From positions 802,638 through 866,637 of the forward strand of contig CALOAF010000005.1 of assembly GCA_942491385.1 (NCBI GenBank): a DNA stretch of 64,000 bases, read 5' to 3'. The notes beneath the pieces are model-generated. The model did no database searches and was not told the DNA's origin. It worked only from the letters and a program-made list of their open reading frames with translations. Below are positions 51,068 to 61,131 of this stretch, one piece after another. The first letter of the stretch is position 1. Every line of letters begins with the position of its first letter. Source of the stretch: UBA6170 sp942491385. Lineage in GTDB: Bacteria > Chloroflexota > Anaerolineae > Anaerolineales > Anaerolineaceae. The position numbers and the translations under genes are program-made.

Positions 51068-51904
51068 ATGAAATCCATTTCTCCGATCAAATTTATTCTG
51101 GCAACTTTTGCCTTCACCTGGGCTTTGTTCAGCATTGTCATTTTCAGTGGTCAATCCAATCAAGATTTTCCAGCCATGCTTCTGTATATATTGGGTGGAT
51201 GCGCTCCCTCGTTGGTCGCAATCTTTTTTGTGTGGCGAACTTTTAATAAAGAACAACGTGCTGATTTTTGGTCACGTGTTATTAACCCGCGAAGAATCAA
51301 ACCTGTCTGGTGGGTTGTATCTCTGGTCGCTATCCCGGCAGTTATGGGATTGGCTGTCTGGTTGAATGCACGCCTGTTTAATGGACTACCCGGGATGGAA
51401 ATTTTTATCAACTTAACGACACAACCAGCAGAAATCCCGGTTTTCATAATCATGATGTTAATTGGTGGCCCATTGGCAGAAGAGTTAGGATGGCGAGGTC
51501 TCTTACTGGATGCATTTCAAAAAAAGTGGTCACCGGCAATTTCAACCATCATCTTGTTCTTAATCTGGTGGATTTGGCATTTACCACTTTTCTTCATACC
51601 AGGAACGAGCCACTATGATTGGGGATTGTTGACTAACATGTTCTGGCTTTTTGCCATGAATGTTTTCCTGCTGACGATTTTGATGACGCTTGCGTATAAT
51701 GCCAATCAACGCAGTGTGCTGATCGCCATTCTGATCCACTTTTCATACAATGTCACGCTCAGTTTGTTGGTGCCCTATACCACTCAAACCTTCGCATTTA
51801 TCACCACCTTCCTGACCACGCTGGTTATTGGCATTATTTTCGTTCAAAAATCTGTTTTGACACAACATAAAGCTAGAAAACAGATTTCAAAGAGATCACA
51901 ATGA
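51068..51904 (+). CDS. CPBP-family intramembrane metalloprotease (first of four)
   Basis: A 278-residue membrane protein of about eight spans with the CPBP (CAAX/Abi) motifs in order: AEELGWRGLLLDAF (EExxxR), LIWWIWHLPLFF (F/W-x-x-x-H) and ILIHFSYNVTLSLL (H-x-x-x-N). Such proteins cleave prenylated or other membrane substrates, or serve immunity to bacteriocins. Preceded by GGAACC; followed by three homologues. Confidence 0.88.
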   Translation: MKSISPIKFILATFAFTWALFSIVIFSGQSNQDFPAMLLYILGGCAPSLVAIFFVWRTFNKEQRADFWSRVINPRRIKPVWWVVSLVAIPAVMGLAVWLNARLFNGLPGMEIFINLTTQPAEIPVFIIMMLIGGPLAEELGWRGLLLDAFQKKWSPAISTIILFLIWWIWHLPLFFIPGTSHYDWGLLTNMFWLFAMNVFLLTILMTLAYNANQRSVLIAILIHFSYNVTLSLLVPYTTQTFAFITTFLTTLVIGIIFVQKSVLTQHKARKQISKRSQ

Positions 51905-51928
51905 ATCGAATTCAAACAAGGAGTATCT

Positions 51929-52774
51929 ATGAATTCCAACCCTTTACTAAGAAAAAAAGAACTTTTCCGATATTTTGCACTGACAAATTTAATTTTCTGG
52001 ATTTTATTGGGAATAACCGGTTTTGCTATATCACTCGGAATTTCACCGGCGCTTAAAACCACTCTGAAAAATATTTGCGCCTGGTCATCTACCTTTGCGG
52101 TTCTGATCTTGTTCAAGAAGCTTTATCCGCAAAAAAGATTCTTACAGCATATCAAAGACAATTTCAAAACTAAGATCAAATGGCAAACCGTTGTCCTGGT
52201 TATTTTCCTTCAACTAGGCATTTATGTCGCTGCTTTGGTTACATTCTCGATGGTGAATAAAGTGGACTTTTCTTCGCTAGAATTCGTACCTTTTTCATCC
52301 ATTCTTTCACTATTCATCATTAACATTACCAGCGGACCATTAGGAGAAGAGTTAGGTTGGCGTGGATTTGTCTATAATGAATTGCGCACGAAGTATTCTC
52401 TTTTCACTTCAGCTGTGATCATCGGTTTCGCTTGGGGAATCTGGCACTTTCCGCTATGGCTGCTTTCCGGTTTTCAAGGTATGGATTTACTGGTCTATAT
52501 TTTGGTTTTTATGGTGTCAATCATTGAAGTATCCATCCTGATCTCATTATTTTACGATGACAACAGAAACCTTTTCTTTCCCATCCTCATTCACTTCTTG
52601 TTTAATTTCTTACTCAATCTGGTCAAAATGGATCTGATCCCGTTGTTTGTGTACACAGCCTTATTTAATGCGCTGGCCATATTCACGATCATGCTGGTGA
52701 GAAAGTTTACCTTTGAAAAATCAACAAAGTCCACTTCGGCTCAATTCTCCGCAAACATATCCATAAAGGAATGA
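51929..52774 (+). CDS. CPBP-family intramembrane metalloprotease (second)
   Basis: The 281-residue homologue has GEELGWRGFVYNEL, GFAWGIWHFPLW and ILIHFLFNFLL; all three motifs are intact. It begins 24 bases after the first CPBP gene, with CAAGGAG nine bases upstream. The sequence outside the motifs differs a lot from its neighbours, so the duplication is old or the genes were gathered from several sources. Confidence 0.88.
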   Translation: MNSNPLLRKKELFRYFALTNLIFWILLGITGFAISLGISPALKTTLKNICAWSSTFAVLILFKKLYPQKRFLQHIKDNFKTKIKWQTVVLVIFLQLGIYVAALVTFSMVNKVDFSSLEFVPFSSILSLFIINITSGPLGEELGWRGFVYNELRTKYSLFTSAVIIGFAWGIWHFPLWLLSGFQGMDLLVYILVFMVSIIEVSILISLFYDDNRNLFFPILIHFLFNFLLNLVKMDLIPLFVYTALFNALAIFTIMLVRKFTFEKSTKSTSAQFSANISIKE

Positions 52775-52778
52775 TTCC

Positions 52779-53705
52779 ATGGAAACAAAACTCTTGAAAA
52801 AACGCGCTTTGACTTATTTAGGCAGTCTATATGGTTTCTTGCTCCTTGGTTGGTTGTTAGCCATTGGCCTCCCTCAGCAGTACAGGCAAACTGTTTATAC
52901 AGTTATTTGGGGTGTTTTCAGTGTGATGCCTGTTCTGGCAACCCTTCTAACAAGGGCTATTACCAAAGACCATTCGCCATGGTATCTCAAGCTAAATTTC
53001 CGTAATCATTGGAAAACCTATCTGTTTTCAGCATTCATGCCCGGAGTGACCATCTTTCTGGGTGGTCTGTTATATTTCAACCTCTTTCCCCAGGATCTTG
53101 ATCTTACTGCTCGTAACCTGGTGGCTCAATACGGGCAGTATGGTGCGCCTGAATCTCTTCTCTTCAACGTTCAGACTATCGTAATTATCGGATTGGTATT
53201 TATTGTTATTTCACCGCTAATTTTTCCTGTCCACATTTTTGCCCTTGGTGAGGAGATCGGTTGGCGAGGGTATCTCCTGCCGATCCTGTTAAAACTGACC
53301 GGTCAACGAAAAGCCATTTTGATCCATGGTGTCCTGTGGGGATTGGCGCATGCTCCCTTGATCTACTTTGGCTTCAACTATGGAGCAGATTATTGGGGTG
53401 CTCCACTCACTGGAATTTTGATGATGATCCTGGTCTGCGTTGTCCTGGGCACCTGGTTGGCTTATGTGACCACTCAATCCAAAAGCATCATTCCTGCCTG
53501 TATTTTCCATGGTGCATCCAATGTGATCGGCGAAATGGCAGCTATGGTTTCTTTCCTCAGTATCAGTCCAATGCTGGGTCCAAATCCTACTGGACTGATT
53601 GGATTAAGTGGGTTACTGATTGGGGCAGTAATCCTTTTATTAAAATCATCGGAAAATAAAAAATCATTAATTCTGAATTCATTTGATGAAAAACTGGAGA
53701 GCTAA
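52779..53705 (+). CDS. CPBP-family intramembrane metalloprotease (third)
   Basis: The 308-residue protein has GEEIGWRGYLLPIL, GVLWGLAHAPLIY and CIFHGASNVIGEM, with intact EE, His and Asn-type residues. It starts four bases after the second CPBP stop. It has an extra outside loop (LFPQDLDLTARNLVAQYGQYG) before the catalytic spans, absent in the other three. Confidence 0.88.
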   Translation: METKLLKKRALTYLGSLYGFLLLGWLLAIGLPQQYRQTVYTVIWGVFSVMPVLATLLTRAITKDHSPWYLKLNFRNHWKTYLFSAFMPGVTIFLGGLLYFNLFPQDLDLTARNLVAQYGQYGAPESLLFNVQTIVIIGLVFIVISPLIFPVHIFALGEEIGWRGYLLPILLKLTGQRKAILIHGVLWGLAHAPLIYFGFNYGADYWGAPLTGILMMILVCVVLGTWLAYVTTQSKSIIPACIFHGASNVIGEMAAMVSFLSISPMLGPNPTGLIGLSGLLIGAVILLLKSSENKKSLILNSFDEKLES

Positions 53706-54337
53706 TGAAAACAAAAACGATTCTTTATGAAGTTTTACTGGTCACTGCGGTGATGTTGTTGGGTATGTGGTTTTTACCGGCCTATAAGACTTTTTTCGCA
53801 TTGATTCCACTGGTATATCTGTTAATTGAGAAGCGAATGCGTCATCGAAGTTGGCAGGATTTGGGGTTTAAATTCCGAACATTCTGGCAGGATCTGCGCA
53901 CCAACTGGTATTGGTTTGTGCTGGTAGCATTCATCAGCCAACCATTGGTTGCTACCCTAACGAAATATTTCTACCCGGCATATCTGGAACATGTGATCGC
54001 GCGCCTACCATTTGATGAAAATATGGGGTTATTGTTGATTCTGCCCATTTTAGCTGTCAGTCTTGTACTGGAAGAACTCACTTACAGAACCTTGATTCAG
54101 GGTCGCCTGACACTTTACATCGGTGCACAAATGGCTATTTTGATCACTTCACTTCTATTTGGCTTGGCACACTTTGCCTCTGGTCCATTCTGGATTGTTT
54201 TTCTGGATATCAGTACGATTATTGTGGACTCTATCCTGTTTGGAATCATTTACAAGCGTGGCGGCAACCTGGTTGTGACCTGGTTGGCTCATTTCATCGG
54301 CGATGTGCTGGGTCTCTTGGTGATCATCTCTCTGTAA
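53705..54337 (+). CDS. CPBP-family intramembrane metalloprotease (fourth, diverged)
   Basis: The 210-residue protein is shorter. Its motifs are LEELTYRTLIQG (EExxYR), LLFGLAHFASG and TWLAHFIGDVLG, where the usual final Asn is Asp. Start overlaps the third gene's stop by one base (TAATG), so they are translationally coupled. Reduced activity or a different target is possible; this is inference. Confidence 0.85.
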   Translation: MKTKTILYEVLLVTAVMLLGMWFLPAYKTFFALIPLVYLLIEKRMRHRSWQDLGFKFRTFWQDLRTNWYWFVLVAFISQPLVATLTKYFYPAYLEHVIARLPFDENMGLLLILPILAVSLVLEELTYRTLIQGRLTLYIGAQMAILITSLLFGLAHFASGPFWIVFLDISTIIVDSILFGIIYKRGGNLVVTWLAHFIGDVLGLLVIISL

Positions 54338-54458
54338 ATCTAGGACACCTGAAATGATATGCATTGTTATAATCTATACCCAATATCCCCGATTGAATTA
54401 GTTGGCTTTTCAAAAAATCCCATTAAAATCAAAGTGTAGATTAATGGATAGGAGAATT

Positions 54459-54929
54459 ATGGTTGCATTGGTTCCCATTGACCAAAGAGGATTTGAGGAA
54501 TTCCTTGAGAAGGAAATCCATGATTATGCCCAGGAAAAAATTATCAGTGGAAACTGGCTGGCTGAGGAAGCCTTGGTGAAATCCCGGGCAGAATTCTTGA
54601 GTCTATTACCGGATGGTTTACACACCAAAGATCAATTTGTGTATTCTATTGTGGATGAAGACACGAACCTCGATATCGGTGTCTTGTGGATACAGGTTAA
54701 AATGGGAGATTCCCACCGGAAAGCATTCATATGTGACTTTGTTATACAACCAGAATTTCGCGGAAACGGTTTTGGAAAACAAACATTACAAGCGCTGGAT
54801 AAAAAGCTTGAAGAGATGGGTGTAAGAAGTGTCAGTCTGCATGTGTTTGCCCATAACACCCACGCAATTGCCCTGTATGAAAAAGCAGGATACAAAGTAA
54901 CCAACCTTTATATGGGTAAAAAGTTTTGA
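54459..54929 (+). CDS. GNAT family N-acetyltransferase
   Basis: The ~156-residue enzyme begins at MVALVPIDQRGFEEFLE, with AGGAGA just upstream; the longer frame upstream is not supported. The acetyl-CoA motif is VIQPEFRGNGFGKQTLQALDKKLEEMG near residues 93-118, followed by VSLHVFAHNTHAIALYEKAGYK, the classic GNAT end. The substrate is not predictable. Confidence 0.88.
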   Translation: MVALVPIDQRGFEEFLEKEIHDYAQEKIISGNWLAEEALVKSRAEFLSLLPDGLHTKDQFVYSIVDEDTNLDIGVLWIQVKMGDSHRKAFICDFVIQPEFRGNGFGKQTLQALDKKLEEMGVRSVSLHVFAHNTHAIALYEKAGYKVTNLYMGKKF

Positions 54930-54992
54930 CAATCACTCAATATTGATCCATAAACTTTTATCCAGAAAATCGTTCCATTCATAGGTAGCAAG

Positions 54993-55871
54993 ATGACCAT
55001 TCAGTTTGATTTCAGCGCTACATATCAATTTCTGGCTTTGTTGGAAGGCAGGAAATCAGTTGAAGAGGTTTTCAATCACCCTGCCTATCAGGCTGTTCTC
55101 CAACATGCCAGCAAATTTGGGGTTGAGTTATCCCTTTCAGATATGGAAATAGCACTTTCAGGAAAACCATCTGCATTCTTTGGACTGAATAATCTCTCAG
55201 AAAGACTACCTAATCTGTTGGCCTTGCTCGAGACGCTTGAAAAATTTCAAAGAGAATGGAGTGCCATCATTGAACAGGAATTACGATGGATTTCTCATGA
55301 TGCTGACATCAATATCACCATTTATCCGATCATTGGTTATGATATGGGGATTGGTATTAATGGGGTCGTTTGTATGAATTTGAATGTGGATGCCTATCTC
55401 GAGAACCCAATGGAATTTCTGTTTTATGCGATCCATGAATGTGTCCATGTGCTGTATGAACGCCATCACGATATTCCGGCACTCAACAATGTCAATACCC
55501 CGGAACAATGGTTGTCTTACTATAACCTGTGGACACAAAATGAAGGTTTTGCCGTTTTCGGAGCGCTGCGTTTGCGGGAGAGATTGGGTGGCCTACAGGA
55601 GCGCGATTACCAGGTATTAACTGATCCAATAAAACTGGATATCCATCGAAAGACATTTCTGGATAATTATCATCGATTAATTCATGGAAAAATGGATCGT
55701 AAAGAAGACTATCTGGAAATTTGTTTTGGAGATATGCGCCTGACCTACCGCATCGGTTGTGAGTTATTACGGCGATTGGAAAATAAATTTGGCAGCATAG
55801 CCCTTCATGCAGCATTTTTAATGGATCATAATCAATTTATGAAGCAGTATTTAGAATTACTATTGGCATAA
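54993..55871 (+). CDS. Putative zinc metallopeptidase-like protein (HECVH)
   Basis: The 292-residue protein is not a named family to me. It has a gluzincin-like site: FLFYAIHECVHVLYERHHD (HExxH as HECVH near residue 150) followed ~40 residues on by WTQNEGFAVFGALRLRERLGG, whose Glu could be the third zinc ligand. This resembles DUF2268-type predicted Zn-proteases. N-terminal helices (residues 1-95) and a C-terminal helical bundle surround the site. No signal peptide; cytosolic. It lies in a run with two GNAT genes and an aminotransferase. Confidence 0.6.
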   Translation: MTIQFDFSATYQFLALLEGRKSVEEVFNHPAYQAVLQHASKFGVELSLSDMEIALSGKPSAFFGLNNLSERLPNLLALLETLEKFQREWSAIIEQELRWISHDADINITIYPIIGYDMGIGINGVVCMNLNVDAYLENPMEFLFYAIHECVHVLYERHHDIPALNNVNTPEQWLSYYNLWTQNEGFAVFGALRLRERLGGLQERDYQVLTDPIKLDIHRKTFLDNYHRLIHGKMDRKEDYLEICFGDMRLTYRIGCELLRRLENKFGSIALHAAFLMDHNQFMKQYLELLLA

Positions 55872-55881
55872 AGGACTATAA

Positions 55882-56418
55882 ATGGAATTATTTACCCCCC
55901 GCCTTATTCTACGTGATTTTCAGCAAAACGATTTAGCCAATCTGAAGGAACTCGAATCTATGCCTGAGACTTACTACTTTGAGTCTTCTCAACCCACCAT
56001 TGAACAAATCACGAAAAAACTACAACAAACCCAGGAAGAAGCCGTACATTCTCCGCGAACCCGCTTTCACCTGGCAATGACTATTCAGCTAATGGATCAG
56101 GTGCGGGGAAGGGTTTCTTTGATGTTGATCAATGAAACGATTCGTGAATGGGAGATTGGCTGGGCGATCCATCCCGCTGAATGGGGTAAAGGGTTTGCCA
56201 CGGAAGCTGCTCACCGCATGCTGGAATTTGCTTTTAGCGATTTACAGGCACACCGGGTGGTTGCTTTTTCGCATGCTGAGAACACTGCATCCATCCAGGT
56301 GATGAAAAAATTGAATATGCGGCAAGAAGGTTTACTGCGTGAAACGCGACTCTGGAAAAATGGATGGAGTGATGAAGTCGTCTATTCCATTCTGGATAGA
56401 GAATGGAAAGATTCATAA
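55882..56418 (+). CDS. RimJ/RimL-type N-acetyltransferase
   Basis: The 178-residue protein starts LFTPRLILRDFQQNDLANLKELE, the standard start of ribosomal-protein and spermidine-type acetyltransferases. The acetyl-CoA loop is AIHPAEWGKGFATEAAHRMLEFAF, followed by AHRVVAFSHAENTASIQVMKKLNMRQEGLLRETRL. It starts ten bases after the metallopeptidase gene and belongs to the same transcription unit. Confidence 0.92.
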   Translation: MELFTPRLILRDFQQNDLANLKELESMPETYYFESSQPTIEQITKKLQQTQEEAVHSPRTRFHLAMTIQLMDQVRGRVSLMLINETIREWEIGWAIHPAEWGKGFATEAAHRMLEFAFSDLQAHRVVAFSHAENTASIQVMKKLNMRQEGLLRETRLWKNGWSDEVVYSILDREWKDS

Positions 56419-56451
56419 TAATACACCATGACATAGAATGGAGTGAGGAAA

Positions 56452-57603
56452 ATGAGCCATATTTTAAAATGTCACGACATAGCCAAAACAGATTTTGTGC
56501 ATGCAGAGAATTGTTACTTATATGATGAACATGGCCGGCGTTACATTGACCTCGAATCGGGCATCTGGTGTACAGCCATTGGGCACAGCCACCCGCGTAT
56601 CAGTCAGGTGATTGCTGAGCAAGCTTCCCGTTTAATGCACCTGGGCACTCGTTATCCCAACACCATTGTGGAAGAAACGGCTTTATCTGTATTGGCGATC
56701 ACTCAGATGGGGGACGGCAAATGTACATTTCTAAGCTCAGGGAGTGAAGCGGTTGAATTTGGAGTCCAGGCGATCCGACGGGTTACTGGTAAAAATTTAT
56801 TATTAACTTTTTCTACTTCCTATCTGGCAGCCTATGGTTCTTCTGGCAGAAAACAAACGGAGGAATGGCTTTTGTTGGATTGGACTGGTTACTCATCAAA
56901 CGAGAACTTTCTTGCAGATATTCCCTTTGAGCAAATCGGTGGTTTTGTTTTCGAACCAGGCGGAAGTGGATCCGGATTCGTCCAATTTCCACCTTTAAAG
57001 TTGGTACAGGAAATTGTCCAGACTGTTCAGCAAGCAGGTGGTCTGGTAATGGTTAATGAGATCACCACCGGCATGGGCAGAACAGGCAAGTGGTTTGGAT
57101 TCCAACACTATGACATTCAACCGGATATTGTTGCCCTTGGAAAAGGGCTGGGGAATGGTTACCCGGTCAGCGCGGTTGCCATGAGTAAAGAAGTGGCTGA
57201 AAAATTGGAAACCAGTGGTTTGCGTTATGCTCAATCACATCAGAATGATCCGCTGGGGTGTGCGGTGGCAGGTGAAGTGATCCGTATCATGCTGAAGGAG
57301 GATTGGGTCGTACGTGGGGCGGAGCTGGGGACATACTTCCTGAAGGGTTTACGCCGTCTGGCAAACACACACCTCATAATCAAAGATGTGCGGGGAAGGG
57401 GAATGTTGTTGGGCGTGGAGCTTCATCCGCAGGAAGAAATGATAGTAGAAGCTCTGTACAATGCTTTATTGGAAGAAGGATTCCTGACGGGGTATTATCC
57501 AGCTGGAAATGTCTTACGCCTTGACCCTGCTTTGACCATTGAAAAGGAATCAATCGACCAATTTCTGAATTGCCTGGATTCGATTTTGAATCCATTTAAA
57601 TAA
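56452..57603 (+). CDS. Class III PLP-dependent aminotransferase
   Basis: The ~383-residue enzyme starts at MSHILKCHDI. It has the fold-type I class III pattern: GRRYIDLESGIWCTAIGHSHPRI, SSGSEAVEFGVQAIRRVTG, GFVFEPGGSG and the PLP-Lys in IVALGKGLGNGYPVSAVAMSKEV, followed by GCAVAGEVIRIML. Acetylornithine, 4-aminobutyrate and omega-amino acid transaminases share this plan; the substrate here cannot be chosen. The usual Asp before the Lys region (NEITTGMGRTG) is Asn-Glu rather than the common DE(V/I)QTG. It shares an operon with the RimL gene. Confidence 0.85.
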   Translation: MSHILKCHDIAKTDFVHAENCYLYDEHGRRYIDLESGIWCTAIGHSHPRISQVIAEQASRLMHLGTRYPNTIVEETALSVLAITQMGDGKCTFLSSGSEAVEFGVQAIRRVTGKNLLLTFSTSYLAAYGSSGRKQTEEWLLLDWTGYSSNENFLADIPFEQIGGFVFEPGGSGSGFVQFPPLKLVQEIVQTVQQAGGLVMVNEITTGMGRTGKWFGFQHYDIQPDIVALGKGLGNGYPVSAVAMSKEVAEKLETSGLRYAQSHQNDPLGCAVAGEVIRIMLKEDWVVRGAELGTYFLKGLRRLANTHLIIKDVRGRGMLLGVELHPQEEMIVEALYNALLEEGFLTGYYPAGNVLRLDPALTIEKESIDQFLNCLDSILNPFK

Positions 57604-57608
57604 GATTT

Positions 57609-58784
57609 TCAGTCTTTATTGAGTAGTAAAACAATCTCCTGCGCAATCTTCCGCCAGGAATCTACTTTTCCTATCTTTTCCCCAAAACGCAATATCAGCA
57701 TGTTATCTTCTGGAAAAATATAAATATATTGACCCAAATGGCCCCAGGCAAAAACGGTGAACATATCAGAATCGTTTGGTTCAACGATCCACCATCCATT
57801 TTGATAAAAAAAATTATCACCGATTTTTGCTACTTTGTTGTTAGGGTTAATTAAAGTTGACTGTTCTATCCATTCTGCAGAGATAATTTGATTTCCATTC
57901 CAGTTCCCATTTTGCAAAAATAATCTTCCCATTTTGGCATAATCAATAGCACGCGCATTTAACCCACTTTCCATTTTGACCATGTTGTCAGACACACTAT
58001 CAATACTCCAGGAAGCGTCAAATTCCATCCCGAGTACTTTCCAGAAACGTGTTTCGAAATATTCAGAAACGGTAATCCCGGTAGCTCTTTCAATGACAAT
58101 CCCTAAAATTATTGGATTAAATGTGTTGTATGCAAAGTTTTTTCCAGGAGCTTCTTTCAATGGAAGTTGAGTAACTACTCTCCTCAATTCGGGATGGTAA
58201 TAGGCTCTGGATTTATCGTGCCAGGGAATATCTGTATCCTTAAAGGCAATCCCGGATTTCATCGAGAGCAAGTGTTCAAGCGTGATTTTTTCGTAGTTGG
58301 GGTCGATGGTTAATAATTCTGGCAAATAGCGGGTAACAGGATCCTCAAGACTTTCAATAAAACCTTCATCAATGGCCTTGCCAACCATTAAGGATGTGAA
58401 GGACTTAGCGATTGAAAAGGAGGTAACGATTGAATCGCGTTGATAGTCATTGAAATATTTTTCATAAAGAATGGTGTCATCCTTGATCACTATAAAAGCA
58501 GTTGTCCCGGTGGATTCAAGTAATGAATCCAGGTTGGTTGTGTGAGATTCTCCTTTATATTGGTACTTAATCTGTTCTAAATTTAGATTTTGATCTTCAT
58601 TATCAAAATAAAATTTGGGAGGTGCATTATTTATGGTTTGAGATGGAAATAAGAGATAATCCTCAACCCCAGATGATTTCCAGGCTACCCAACGACCTGT
58701 AAATGTGTCTGTCCGTGAAGCCAGGAAAAAATATCCACCCACCAGGGCGATAAATATCAAAATTGGAAGGATTGTCTTTTCCAT
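57609..58784 (-). CDS. Class C beta-lactamase-like serine hydrolase
   Basis: The ~391-residue protein starts at MEKTILPILIFIALVGG (GGAG eight bases upstream), with an uncleaved N-terminal span. The catalytic SxxK is SIAK in TSFSIAKSFTSLMVGKA near residue 135; the second Tyr is in FAYNTFNPIILG. The third motif (usually HxG or KTG) may be GHLGQYIYIFPE near the C-terminus. Members act as esterases, D-peptidases or penicillin-binding-like enzymes on the outer face of the membrane. It converges with the aminotransferase, six bases from its stop. Confidence 0.85.
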   Translation of the reverse strand: MEKTILPILIFIALVGGYFFLASRTDTFTGRWVAWKSSGVEDYLLFPSQTINNAPPKFYFDNEDQNLNLEQIKYQYKGESHTTNLDSLLESTGTTAFIVIKDDTILYEKYFNDYQRDSIVTSFSIAKSFTSLMVGKAIDEGFIESLEDPVTRYLPELLTIDPNYEKITLEHLLSMKSGIAFKDTDIPWHDKSRAYYHPELRRVVTQLPLKEAPGKNFAYNTFNPIILGIVIERATGITVSEYFETRFWKVLGMEFDASWSIDSVSDNMVKMESGLNARAIDYAKMGRLFLQNGNWNGNQIISAEWIEQSTLINPNNKVAKIGDNFFYQNGWWIVEPNDSDMFTVFAWGHLGQYIYIFPEDNMLILRFGEKIGKVDSWRKIAQEIVLLLNKD

Positions 58785-58820
58785 TGTTTGAACTCCATTA
58801 AACTGATTTATTGATGTCAA

Positions 58821-59285
58821 ATTTTTTTACAAAAGGATAAAAGGATTTTGCTCGTTTAACATCAGCATCATTTCCTCAATTTCCTTACCACGCGCATTTG
58901 CAAAAACATTATTTTTAGTAATAACACAAAAATCGCAGTTCTCCAACGTACGTATAGAAGCTTGATTTTCTTTGACCGTATGGGCTTATTTTGGTTGGAC
59001 TATGTTGAGAGAAGATAAAATTTGGTAAGTACCATGATAGCGATCCTATCCCCCAGAATTCTTTACCAATTCAATAGCCCAATTCTGGCTTGGATTCGTC
59101 CAGGTAGCTCAGGATAAAACCAGCCACCTGTTCGAGAAAAGGATAGTGTGGATGAGCACTCTCTTCCTCGATGATTTTTCTGCCAGTGGACGTTGCATGC
59201 TTCTTGATCAGATGGGTCTCTGGAGGTGAAAGTAGTCGTTTGATTGACATCCGGGTCCTGCTATTGGTTAAAGAAGATAGTTAGA
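58821..59285. other. Gap with two coding-like scraps on the minus strand
   Basis: At 58827-58960 a minus-strand frame reads LENCDFCVITKNN, FANARGKEIEEMMLML and ends at TAA. At 59071-59250 an ATG-led 59-codon frame reads MSIKRLLSPPETHLIKKHAT, GRKIIEEESAHPHYPFLE. Neither has a ribosome site or known family; they look like remnants of lost genes. No promoter or terminator is evident. Confidence 0.35.
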
Positions 59286-59926
59286 TCATTGGAAGTTCAC
59301 ATAACGAAGCTGAAGAGTATTCGTCTTGCAGGTACTATCTTCTATAGTTTTTTGGAAACCAAAACCTGTTCTTACACGATATTCCTCGTATGGCTGTCCA
59401 TAGCGAAGCAGCAAATCTTTCTCTTCAGCAACACAGAACCAGTACCAGACAGGAATGTAGACAAATGTAAACAATACCAGAAACGGTGAGTGAGCAAGTA
59501 ATGCCAACACCCACCAAAATGGAAATTCCCCTATCGCTTGTGGGTGACGAATGCGCAAATAGATTCCATCATACAACGTATGCTCAGGTTTGGGACACAT
59601 GGTTTCTTCTCCGGCATCCTTTACACCCCGCGCTACTAACCAACCGGAAGGTATGGCAATCAAAACAGCGATTATTGCTGAAGCCCACCAGGGCCAGGGA
59701 AATGTTCGGGGAATTGATATCGGAAGCGGAAACCAGTAATAAAGAACATAATTGACACCAGCTATGGTCATAAATATTGATGAAATAACCCTGTATCTTG
59801 CGCAGCGCTGATAAGCAGAATTGCCAACTTTCTTTCCATTGCAGCTGGTCTGACACTGAGTAAATAATAGAAGGTAAAGAGAATCGACGAGACAATCAAA
59901 ACACCAAAATTAAGGATTGAAATCAT
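59286..59926 (-). pseudogene. Isoprenylcysteine carboxyl methyltransferase-like gene, frameshifted
   Basis: From the ATG at 59926 a minus-strand frame reads MISILNFGVLIVSSILFTFYY and reaches VRPAAMERK. The next block (NSAYQRCARYRVISSIF) and the rest (MTIAGVNYVLYYWFPLP; RHPQAIGEFPFWWVLAL; EEKDLLLRYGQPYEEYRVR) lie in a different frame. Joining them at about 59820 gives a normal ~210-residue ICMT/PEMT-type membrane methyltransferase with the family end LxRYGxxYxxYR. One frameshift splits the gene; it may be a sequencing indel. Confidence 0.7.
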
Positions 59927-60965
<1,039 letters not shown>

Positions 60966-61030
60966 TTTTCTGACCTTGTTGTTTTGAAATTACATAAAAT
61001 ATGGTTCACTTCTATAATTTAGGGCTTAAC

Positions 61031-61062
61031 TTTTTGGCGCACGCGCGTACGTGCGCCAAAAA
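61031..61062. terminator. Strong bidirectional terminator
   Basis: A perfect 13-bp stem (TTTTTGGCGCACG with CGTGCGCCAAAAA) around a six-base loop, GC-rich in the upper part with T and A tracts at the foot, so it works on both strands. It separates the broken methyltransferase from the broken cytochrome. Confidence 0.9.
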
Positions 61063-61131
61063 AACACACGCCAACCCCCTTTTATTCTGCGGTAGTATTC
61101 GCTTACTGGCTTTGTACTGTCTGAGAGGCAA

